Shown: positions 1-5,540 of the stretch, piece after piece
How positions within the stretch are numbered: the first letter of the stretch is position 1
Layout of the letters: every line of letters begins with the position of its first letter
Position numbers and translations under genes: made by a program
Notes under the pieces: generated by a model
Seen by the model: the letters and a program-made list of their open reading frames with translations, nothing else
What the model was told of the DNA's origin: nothing
Database searches by the model: none
From: a bacterium
GTDB lineage: Bacteria > Ratteibacteria > UBA8468 > B48-G9 > JAFGKM01
Assembly (NCBI GenBank): GCA_021160565.1
Contig: JAGHCG010000037.1
Coordinates: 1-5,540 of the forward strand
Direction of reading: 5' to 3'
DNA: 5,540 nt

Positions 1-728
1 ATCTCTTTCTGTGTTAATGGCTTGCTGTAAATTGTAAATTCATCAATGAGTGTACTTTCCTCTCCTTTATGCCCTATATAAAAAAAGTTTCTGCTGTTTT
101 TTTCAAAATCCTCCTTTTCTATCCTTCTTGGCAAATTCTTTTTTATTGGTGGATTTCCATCAACACTTATTTCAAAAGAACTCACATACCAGTTGAAAAC
201 AATTAAGTGCCACTTTCCCTTTTCCCATTTGAGTGTATCTGCTGAGGCAATTCCACAACCTTTAAAATCAAAATTGTAAAATCCAGAAATGAGACGGTCG
301 TGTCTTTTTGGTTTTCTGGCAAAACCCATTCTTTCAATGAGCAAAGTACCTCTTTTTGCATACAGGGTGAAAAAGTGGATGTAAGGTCTTGAATCTTTCT
401 CTCCCTTTTCAATCCATTTTAAAGGAGCAACCCAGAAAGATAAACTTCCAGGTTTTGTTAAATCAATATTTTTATCCTGAGTGTAAAAAACAACAATCCC
501 TCCTTTTCCTGTTATAAGAGCCATTCCATATTTTCCTTTTTTGAAAGCAATATTTCCTTCAACCTTTACTGGTTTTTCCTTCCCAAGGGATAAGTCAGCA
601 TTTAAACTCTTATTATCAAAACTCAAATAAAAAGTAATGTACTCATTCAATTTTTCAACAGCAGGATTTATTTTTTCCTGAGAAAAACAGACCGAAATTA
701 AACAAAGGAAAATAAATATTTTTTTCAT
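1..728 (-). CDS. Exported LamG/concanavalin A-like domain protein, C-terminus cut by window edge
   Basis: The reading frame starts at the ATG at 728-726 and stays open to base 1, giving 242 complete codons with the stop outside the window. The first ~16 residues (MKKIFIFLCLISVCFS) form a Sec signal peptide, with cleavage probably just before QEK. There is no proper lipobox, since ISVC has Val where Gly/Ala/Ser is expected. Residues ~30-242 read as a LamG/Laminin_G_3 jelly-roll: an opening strand YLSFDNKSLNADLS (34-47), the GKYGMAL turn (65-71), GSLSFWVAPLKW (94-105), GKWHLIVFNW (171-180), EISVDG (186-191), and the closing LIDEFTIYSKPLTQKE (227-242), a typical end of this fold. LamG domains bind glycans or act as spacers in secreted proteins, so a role in binding or handling a polysaccharide is inferred. 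No catalytic motif is visible. The domain is nearly complete at the edge, so any further domains lie outside. The start is supported by an AAGGAG site five bases upstream, overlapping the stop of the preceding gene. The specific substrate is unknown. Confidence 0.85.
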   Translation of the reverse strand, partial: MKKIFIFLCLISVCFSQEKINPAVEKLNEYITFYLSFDNKSLNADLSLGKEKPVKVEGNIAFKKGKYGMALITGKGGIVVFYTQDKNIDLTKPGSLSFWVAPLKWIEKGEKDSRPYIHFFTLYAKRGTLLIERMGFARKPKRHDRLISGFYNFDFKGCGIASADTLKWEKGKWHLIVFNWYVSSFEISVDGNPPIKKNLPRRIEKEDFEKNSRNFFYIGHKGEESTLIDEFTIYSKPLTQKE

Positions 729-733
729 TTTTA

Positions 734-739
734 CTCCTT
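734..739 (-). promoter_or_regulatory. Shine-Dalgarno site of the LamG-domain gene, overlapping upstream stop codon
   Basis: On the minus strand the sequence reads TAAGGAGTAAAAATG. AAGGAG lies five bases before the ATG at 728. Its first two bases are also part of the TAA stop (740-738) of the CBM9/GH gene. This fixes the start codon and suggests that ribosomes finishing the upstream gene re-initiate here. Confidence 0.8.
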
Positions 740-3700
740 ATTTGAACTCAATAATTTTAAAATCATGCTTTTTCAGTTTAAACTCACATTCATAGGAAGA
801 AATTTTCTTTATAATTTTTCCTGTCTCAATGTCATAAAATTTACCATTTTCAGGAAGATTTAAGAATTTACCATCAATTTTCAATTTACAATTTCCTGTT
901 TTATCAAAACTCACAAGTAAGATGAGGAGTTTTTTATCCTTTGAAAGAACAAGTGGTTCAGCATCAACTCCTTCAATTTTTACAGGGATATAACTGTCCC
1001 AGTAATGATAGACCTTACAGTTTTTCTCTCCATATCCAAAATCAAAAAATTTCTTATAAATTTCATCTCTTAATTTGAAATACTGCCACACTTTTATTTC
1101 ATGTAATAGAGTTGTTCCCAGTAAGGTTCTTTCAACCCATGGTATTTTCTCTTTTTCCTCTCCTCTTATTCCAATCAAAACAAGGGGAACACAGCCAGTT
1201 TTAAGTCCGATACTTTCTGTTCTTATAAAATCTCTTGTAAACCTGTCCTGAAAATCATCAAGTCCATATTTCCATTCCCAGTCAAGATTAACTCCAACCC
1301 AGGTATTTATTGGAACAATTTGAGTGTTTGTCATATGGGAAACATTTATCCAGGGTTGACCCATTTGATGGACAAGAACAGCAACTCTTTTAAGATATTC
1401 TCTCATTTCAAAAATATCAATTCCAGGTCTCAAATTTCCATTATCGTCTATGTAAGGGATACCACTTAAAATATCAAAGTTGGATTTTAAAAAGGTATTA
1501 TCAAAATAAATTCCATCTATTGCTTTACTTTCAAGCATTTTTTTGAAGTAATAAAGGGCAAAATCCTGAAAACTTTTTACTGGAGAAACACCATATGAAA
1601 CTACACCGCCTTTTTTCCATTTTCTTGAAGAGAAACTGTCAAGCAACCATTCATCCTGAAATGTGAGAAATTCTTCATTTATGGCTGAACCTCTTGCATT
1701 TGTGTAAACAATTACTTTATCTGGTTTCCTCTTCAATACATTTGCAGTTGCGTACATATGCCTCAAATAAGTTTTATATCTGGGAGAATTTTTATCATAT
1801 CCTTCAATCCATTTTTTAAATTTCTCTTCAGAAACCTTCCCCTTTTCCCTTGTTTCTCTCATCCACTCATAAATGGAAAAATCCTTATTCCTTGGATAGA
1901 AGTCCCCACATGGTGTTAGACCTCCCCAGTAATAGCATGAACCAAGGATTGTTGGATTGAAAGTTTCAGGAATAGAAGAGACAAAAACCCATTTTCTCCA
2001 GTTAAGTGGTTTTTCAGGCATAGGTTTTGTTGGTGTTGTCTGAAGTGCAAAAATAATCTTTCTTTCCCTTTCCAATCTATCTGGTTTTGTAATAAATCTC
2101 ACTTTAAGCACCACACAACCTTTTTTCCTTTCAACTATGTGAGTGGAAGTTTTATCATCAAATATCCAGTCCTTATCATTTTTAGCAAACCAGCAAATTC
2201 CCTGTTTTTCATTTCCAATCCAGATATATGGGATGAAAGTTCCTTTAAGTGAATTTCTACTTGCATTTTTACTCTCCCATACAACTCCTTTTCCATCTGG
2301 AATTTTTCCGCTGTAATTAAATCTCAATCCATCTGTACATATATGCATAAGTTTTGCTATATCTTTTCTTATGGGAATTATAAGATTTATGGCATCAATT
2401 TTTGTATCTTTTTTTGGTTTTAAATTTAAATAAATTTTCATCATACCATCAATTTCATAAAACCCTGTAATTTTCGCCTCAACTGATTTTGTTTCCCAGT
2501 ATGTTTTGAACTTCGCTTTTGATTTTTTTCTCTCAGTAAATTTAAGTCTTTTCTCCTTTATAGGTTCTTCTTTTCCATTTACTTTAACTTCAAATCTCAT
2601 GGGTGAAGACAAAACAGGAATATTTTCACTTATTACCTGGTTCCATAATCCCTGATTGTTCATAATATGCTTTCTCAATACTGTTTCAACAGTTTTTCCT
2701 CTCACCTTTACTGGAGTGAATGGTGGAATAACTTCATCTGTAATTCCAATATTGTTGTTTTCCCATTCAAAAACATATCTCACAAACTCTTTCTTTATTT
2801 TTTCTGTTAAAGGTTTTCCATTTTTATCAAAGAACTGTAAAGTTAATGTGTATTTCCCTTCTTTTAAAGGTGGAACTGAGAGAATTTTTTCTGATACTGT
2901 TTTTATATTTTTCAATTTCCATTCTTTTATTTTTTCTGTATTTTTTAAAAGGGAAACAACTGCATAATCTATTTTCTCCCTGTTTTTTAAAGCAGAAATA
3001 TCAGTTTTAATTTTTATTTTGTTTTTGTAAGGATAATATCCAAAATCAAATACAACTATTTTTGTTTCTCTGCTTATAATATTCCATCTCTTAGGATTTT
3101 CTTCTATTTTCCAGTTGAATTCCCTTAAAAAATAAACAGTTCTTTCATCAGGTGAGGTTATTAAAATTTTTGTGTAAACTTTTCCTCTCTGTGTATTTTC
3201 TTCTTTTATTTCAAGTATTTTACTTTCATAGGGTTTTAGAGTTAAAATTTTTTCAATTTTCCTCTCTGGATTGTTGGACGACTGGCTTAAAAGAAAAGAT
3301 TTAACTTTTACACTTTTCTCAGAAATATTTTTTATCTCTACTTTTATATCCACATATCCTGATGGATTTTTTAAAGAAAGAATTCTTACAACAGGAGCAT
3401 TTCTATTCCAGAAAACAACAGGCATTGTTTTTTTATCTTCATAAGCACCAGTTCTTGGAGCCCATTCTGTTTGAATACCTGGCTGTTTCCAGTTTCTTCC
3501 AATTCTCAATCCCCATGGATGAAACAAATCTTTTTCTGTTGCTCCGATTGAATTAAATGGAATGGATATTTCAACATTCCACCAACCATTTTCTATTTTT
3601 GATTTAAAATTCCATTTTACTCTCCAGAAAGTTGAGACAGGTTGCTGTTTATTTGAAGGATTATATGAGCGGTCATAGATTGCTCCAAGACAGTTAACTA

Positions 3701-4097
3701 TTATGTGGAAGTATCTCAAATCCCCTTCTTTTTTATCTCTGTGAGGGTCTATCCACAATTCAATACTATCATCAAGATATGCTCTTGTATCTGTCTCTGA
3801 TGGTTTTGCTCTTGAAAGGAGATTACCAGATGGAGGAATTTCTGTTTTAATTGCAAGATATAAATTTTTTCCATCGCTTCCAATCCAGAAAATACCAATT
3901 CTTTCCTCAATGTCAGTTGGACTTTTCATAAAACCAATTATTCTTGCTGCATCTTCCCATTCTTTTTCATCTATATTTCCATCAATTACAGGAACTTTCT
4001 TTATAAGAGGGAGAGTAACTTCAGGTATTGAGAATGATTTTCCAGCAAGATGAATTGAAAATAAAAAAAAGAAACACACAAAACACCATTTCTTCAT
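738..4097 (-). CDS. Large exported CBM9-like + DUF6067/GH123-like glycoside hydrolase-type protein
   Basis: This is a complete gene of 1119 residues. A Sec signal peptide (MKKWCFVCFFFLFSIHLAG, cleavage around 19-23) predicts export. Residues ~30-232 resemble a CBM9/DOMON-like sugar-binding sandwich: VIDGNIDEKEW (38-47), DDSIELWIDP (109-118), GWWNVEISIPFNSIG (171-185) and WGLRIGRNW (195-203). Residues ~233-450 are beta-rich, Lys/Glu-rich linker or Ig-like modules. From ~455 the pattern resembles DUF6067/GH123-like proteins: PPFTPVKV (458-465), GLWNQVISENIPVLSSPM (483-500) and GICWFAKNDKDW (633-644). A probable TIM barrel starts near SCYYWGG (720-726), with strand-end motifs YTNARGSAINEEF (798-810), DGIYFDN (861-867), WINVSH (916-921) and NLDWEW (938-942). 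Residues ~1045-1119 form a C-terminal beta-sandwich. The likely role is binding and hydrolysing, or at least recognising, an extracellular glycan. GH123 enzymes act on N-acetylgalactosaminides by a substrate-assisted Asp-Glu pair; that pair is not clear here, so substrate and even activity are open. Family recognition is from memory of motifs, not a search. It lies 26 bases after a pseudopilin gene and 9 bases before a LamG gene. Confidence 0.8.
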   Translation of the reverse strand: MKKWCFVCFFFLFSIHLAGKSFSIPEVTLPLIKKVPVIDGNIDEKEWEDAARIIGFMKSPTDIEERIGIFWIGSDGKNLYLAIKTEIPPSGNLLSRAKPSETDTRAYLDDSIELWIDPHRDKKEGDLRYFHIIVNCLGAIYDRSYNPSNKQQPVSTFWRVKWNFKSKIENGWWNVEISIPFNSIGATEKDLFHPWGLRIGRNWKQPGIQTEWAPRTGAYEDKKTMPVVFWNRNAPVVRILSLKNPSGYVDIKVEIKNISEKSVKVKSFLLSQSSNNPERKIEKILTLKPYESKILEIKEENTQRGKVYTKILITSPDERTVYFLREFNWKIEENPKRWNIISRETKIVVFDFGYYPYKNKIKIKTDISALKNREKIDYAVVSLLKNTEKIKEWKLKNIKTVSEKILSVPPLKEGKYTLTLQFFDKNGKPLTEKIKKEFVRYVFEWENNNIGITDEVIPPFTPVKVRGKTVETVLRKHIMNNQGLWNQVISENIPVLSSPMRFEVKVNGKEEPIKEKRLKFTERKKSKAKFKTYWETKSVEAKITGFYEIDGMMKIYLNLKPKKDTKIDAINLIIPIRKDIAKLMHICTDGLRFNYSGKIPDGKGVVWESKNASRNSLKGTFIPYIWIGNEKQGICWFAKNDKDWIFDDKTSTHIVERKKGCVVLKVRFITKPDRLERERKIIFALQTTPTKPMPEKPLNWRKWVFVSSIPETFNPTILGSCYYWGGLTPCGDFYPRNKDFSIYEWMRETREKGKVSEEKFKKWIEGYDKNSPRYKTYLRHMYATANVLKRKPDKVIVYTNARGSAINEEFLTFQDEWLLDSFSSRKWKKGGVVSYGVSPVKSFQDFALYYFKKMLESKAIDGIYFDNTFLKSNFDILSGIPYIDDNGNLRPGIDIFEMREYLKRVAVLVHQMGQPWINVSHMTNTQIVPINTWVGVNLDWEWKYGLDDFQDRFTRDFIRTESIGLKTGCVPLVLIGIRGEEKEKIPWVERTLLGTTLLHEIKVWQYFKLRDEIYKKFFDFGYGEKNCKVYHYWDSYIPVKIEGVDAEPLVLSKDKKLLILLVSFDKTGNCKLKIDGKFLNLPENGKFYDIETGKIIKKISSYECEFKLKKHDFKIIEFK

Positions 4098-4101
4098 AAA
4101 T

Positions 4102-4109
4102 CCCCCTTT
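4102..4109 (-). promoter_or_regulatory. Atypical G-rich ribosome binding site of the CBM9/GH gene
   Basis: On the minus strand the sequence reads AAAGGGGGATTTATG, with five G residues ending four bases before the ATG at 4097. This is less complementary to the usual anti-Shine-Dalgarno than the AAGGAGGT and AAGGAG sites of its neighbours, and the spacing is short. It is still the only purine-rich patch in the 26-base gap. The start is also supported by the signal peptide that begins immediately after it. Confidence 0.55.
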
Positions 4110-4123
4110 ATAGAAATTTAAAC

Positions 4124-4930
4124 TCAGTATCCTTCGGGGAAAAATAAAGTACCTCTTTCTCCAGGTCCATACCCGGCATTTGGAACTGTCCCTGCTGGTA
4201 CAGGGACATTATAAAAATGCATAGCGTATCTGTTTCCTTCTGGATGTATATTTGCTGGTGGCTGTTTGAGAGGAACAACCCAGGCAACATTTCCTCCGAG
4301 ATAAAGAACATTACATCCACCAATTCCTTTTGAAGTACTGCTCCCTCCTGTTCCTCCTCCATGGTTATATTTTACTGGATTGTTATTCAAACTTGTTATA
4401 AATCTTTTCCCAATTTCCTGATGCCACCATGGAGCAAATTTTCTATCAGCCATAAGAGCAGTTTCTGGTTTATCCCTTTCCCTCAATCCAATAGCATAGG
4501 CATAAGAACATCTTCCAAGTCCTGGAAGACCTGTTTCTGATGGACTTTCTTCTGTTGCAGGACATATGAAAATTTCATAGTTTCTTAAATATTGTGGCCC
4601 TTCAATATCATCATCTGTCGGGTCAAGTTGTCCTGTTAAAAGAGCAAGAGAACGGGTGCATGATACAGGAGCGGAGTAATCACCACTTTTTGGCCACTCA
4701 TATCCAACCCAGTGCCATGTATAATTTGTCTCTTCTGCTTTGGGAAACCAGTCGTCATAATCCTGAGCATACATATGTAAAGCAAGTCCAAGTTGCTTTA
4801 AATTGGAAACACAGACAGCCATCTGTGCTCTCTGTTTTGCCCTTGAAAGAGCAGGAAGTAATAAAGAAGCAAGAATTGCTATTATCGCAATTACCACAAG
4901 AAGCTCAATTAAAGTAAATCCTCTTTTCAT
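4124..4930 (-). CDS. Type IV pilin-like pseudopilin, H-X9-DG/DUF1559-like, complete
   Basis: This is a complete 268-residue protein beginning with a class III prepilin signal: MKRG before the cleavage site, then [24 protein letters not shown], with Phe5 as the first mature residue and the conserved Glu9. Prepilin peptidase should cut after Gly4 and N-methylate Phe5. The hydrophobic helix spans residues ~6-27. Next comes the hallmark of this pseudopilin group, [24 protein letters not shown] (40-63), then FICPA (121-125) and a C-terminal signature [15 protein letters not shown] (204-218). In the usual H-X9-DG proteins this reads GGxNxLFxDGHVxWV with a His ten residues before the Asp; here the DG is GG and the His is Asn. 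The only nearby His (190) is pushed upstream by a Gly/Ser/Thr-rich stretch (191-203). Such proteins occur in many copies in PVC-type genomes, often beside secreted hydrolases, and their exact role (minor pilin, secretion pseudopilin, substrate adaptor) is not established. It follows a paralogue by 17 bases. The start is supported by AAGGAGGT and by the prepilin signal at the very N-terminus. Confidence 0.92.
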   Translation of the reverse strand: MKRGFTLIELLVVIAIIAILASLLLPALSRAKQRAQMAVCVSNLKQLGLALHMYAQDYDDWFPKAEETNYTWHWVGYEWPKSGDYSAPVSCTRSLALLTGQLDPTDDDIEGPQYLRNYEIFICPATEESPSETGLPGLGRCSYAYAIGLRERDKPETALMADRKFAPWWHQEIGKRFITSLNNNPVKYNHGGGTGGSSTSKGIGGCNVLYLGGNVAWVVPLKQPPANIHPEGNRYAMHFYNVPVPAGTVPNAGYGPGERGTLFFPEGY

Positions 4931-4935
4931 TTTCC

Positions 4936-4943
4936 ACCTCCTT
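4936..4943 (-). promoter_or_regulatory. Strong Shine-Dalgarno site of the complete pseudopilin gene
   Basis: On the minus strand AAGGAGGT sits five bases before the ATG at 4930, within the 17-base gap after the first pseudopilin gene. It is the best match to the anti-Shine-Dalgarno in the window, which suggests that this pseudopilin is translated more efficiently than the large enzyme gene after it. Confidence 0.8.
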
Positions 4944-4947
4944 AACT

Positions 4948-5540
4948 TTATTTAACCCTGAAATGTTTTCCATAAGGGTCTGATGTTGCCCACCCTCTGA
5001 ATTCGTTATAACTTACCCATCTCACATGACCATCAACAAAAAGAAAGTTCACACCACCTTTTGCTTTTGAATCATAGGGGTATCCTGTTGGATGGAATGG
5101 ATACCATGAAGAGCCACTATATGGGAAAATACCATTTCCTCCAGTATATCTCCATCCATTTTTATTGCAAGGATTATACCATTCTTCACTTCTTCCTGTT
5201 GCATCACCTGCATATATTAAATCTGACTGATAATTCATAATACTTAATTTTCTGGGAGTTCTGTAAAAAGCAGCTCCATTTATTCCTATTGTCTGAGCCC
5301 AGTACATATTATTTCCAAATTGAGAGTCAAACGGATCTCTTATTTTTGCAATAATTTTCGCCCATGAACTTCTTGACTCAGGAGAAGAAGGACATATCCA
5401 TAAAATTCCATTATTTCCCGCGTATGGCATAAGAGCTTGTACCCAGGATATTCCACTGCTCCATGGAGGAACATAATCATTATAGTCGTTTGCATACATA
5501 TGAACAGCGTTTCCTATCTGTTTTAAGTTATTCATACAGG
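4948..5540 (-). CDS. Type IV pilin-like pseudopilin, H-X9-DG/DUF1559-like, N-terminus outside window
   Basis: The frame is open to the window edge and ends with TAA at 4950-4948. About 196 codons are visible. The first readable residues, [25 protein letters not shown], match [24 protein letters not shown] at residue 40 of the next gene. The ATG at 5535 is therefore internal, and roughly 39 residues carrying the prepilin signal and membrane helix should lie beyond base 5540. Counting from that internal Met, WICPS is at 46-50 and the C-terminal signature [15 protein letters not shown] is at 160-174, with an intact DGHV. The expected His ten residues before the Asp is Ala; the nearest His is at 148 in [11 protein letters not shown]. 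The globular part is rich in Trp, Tyr, Gly, Ser and Asn, as in surface-exposed pilin head domains. It is the first visible gene of the cluster and a paralogue of the pseudopilin that follows. Family membership is clear from the motifs. Its partner or cargo is unknown. Confidence 0.9.
   Translation of the reverse strand, partial: CMNNLKQIGNAVHMYANDYNDYVPPWSSGISWVQALMPYAGNNGILWICPSSPESRSSWAKIIAKIRDPFDSQFGNNMYWAQTIGINGAAFYRTPRKLSIMNYQSDLIYAGDATGRSEEWYNPCNKNGWRYTGGNGIFPYSGSSWYPFHPTGYPYDSKAKGGVNFLFVDGHVRWVSYNEFRGWATSDPYGKHFRVK

Larger units (their letters stand above)
1..5540 (-). other. Probable operon: two pseudopilins, CBM9/GH123-like protein, LamG protein
   Basis: All four genes are on the minus strand with intergenic gaps of 17 bases (4931-4947), 26 bases (4098-4123) and 9 bases (729-737). 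None of these gaps has room for a promoter plus leader or a hairpin terminator. The promoter is expected beyond base 5540 and the terminator before base 1. No tRNA, rRNA, CRISPR array, insertion sequence or large repeat was seen, and no stretch over 300 bases lacks a gene. Confidence 0.75.

Noticed and set aside
203..412. Minus-strand open stretch of 69 codons inside the LamG gene, in another frame
   Set aside because: It lies wholly inside the LamG reading frame, which has a signal peptide, a ribosome binding site and domain motifs. The alternative product shows no recognisable motif.
686..728. Lipoprotein signal in the LamG protein (Cys14)
   Set aside because: The residues before Cys14 (ISV) do not fit the lipobox, which needs Gly/Ala/Ser before the Cys. 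An ordinary signal peptide cut before QEK fits better.
2656..2967. Plus-strand open stretch of 103 codons
   Set aside because: It is antisense to the middle of the 1119-residue gene and rich in Phe/Ser from reading Lys/Glu codons backwards. It has no convincing ribosome binding site or domain.
3362..3556. Plus-strand open stretch of 64 codons
   Set aside because: It is antisense to the CBM9-like part of the large gene, with low-information sequence and no supporting signals.
4098..4123. Possible terminator or promoter between the pseudopilin and the enzyme gene
   Set aside because: The 26-base gap contains no stem-loop with a U-tract and is too short for a promoter with leader. It holds only the ribosome binding site.
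4108..4362. Minus-strand open stretch of 84 codons with an ATG followed by GGAGGAGG
   Set aside because: It sits in a different frame inside the complete pseudopilin gene. The purine run encodes that protein's Gly-rich loop, and the alternative product has no family features.
4594..4917. Plus-strand open stretch of 107 codons
   Set aside because: It is antisense to the conserved N-terminal half of the pseudopilin, whose prepilin signal and NLKQ motif establish the real frame.
5533..5535. ATG at 5535 as the start of the first pseudopilin
   Set aside because: The codon before it is Cys and the block C-x-N-N-L-K-Q aligns with residue 40 of the paralogue, so this Met is internal and the true start is outside the window.

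Overview
The window is a densely packed, AT-rich piece of bacterial DNA (G+C roughly one third by eye). Every convincing gene lies on the minus strand, so reading 5'->3' runs from base 5540 down to base 1. Four genes follow each other with gaps of only 17, 26 and 9 bases. There is no visible terminator or internal promoter, so this looks like the middle of one operon whose first and last genes are cut by the window edges.

Layout in transcription order: (1) 5540-4948, a type IV pilin-like (pseudopilin) protein of the H-X9-DG / DUF1559-like type, missing its N-terminus; (2) 4930-4124, a second, complete pseudopilin of the same type with a textbook prepilin signal; (3) 4097-738, a 1119-residue exported protein with an N-terminal CBM9/DOMON-like carbohydrate-binding module, beta-sandwich linkers and a DUF6067/GH123-like glycoside hydrolase region; (4) 728-1, an exported LamG/concanavalin A-like protein, cut at its C-terminus. 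Each complete 5' end has a purine-rich ribosome binding site. That of gene 4 overlaps the stop codon of gene 3, which points to translational coupling.

Organism: tandem H-X9-DG pseudopilins next to CBM9/LamG/GH123-like exported proteins are typical of the PVC group and relatives (Planctomycetota, Lentisphaerota/Verrucomicrobiota, Omnitrophota and nearby candidate phyla). The low G+C and Lys/Glu/Ile-rich proteins fit an Omnitrophota- or Ratteibacteria-like lineage better than a high-GC planctomycete. This placement is an inference and cannot be settled from the window.

Working model (inference): the two pseudopilins are inserted in the inner membrane, processed by prepilin peptidase, and may form or decorate a type II secretion/pilus-like assembly. 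The other two products are exported through the Sec pathway and bind or cut a glycan at the cell surface or outside the cell. The module would then be a polysaccharide capture/degradation locus in which substrate-specific pseudopilins are co-expressed with their enzyme. The physical linkage is visible; the functional link is a hypothesis.
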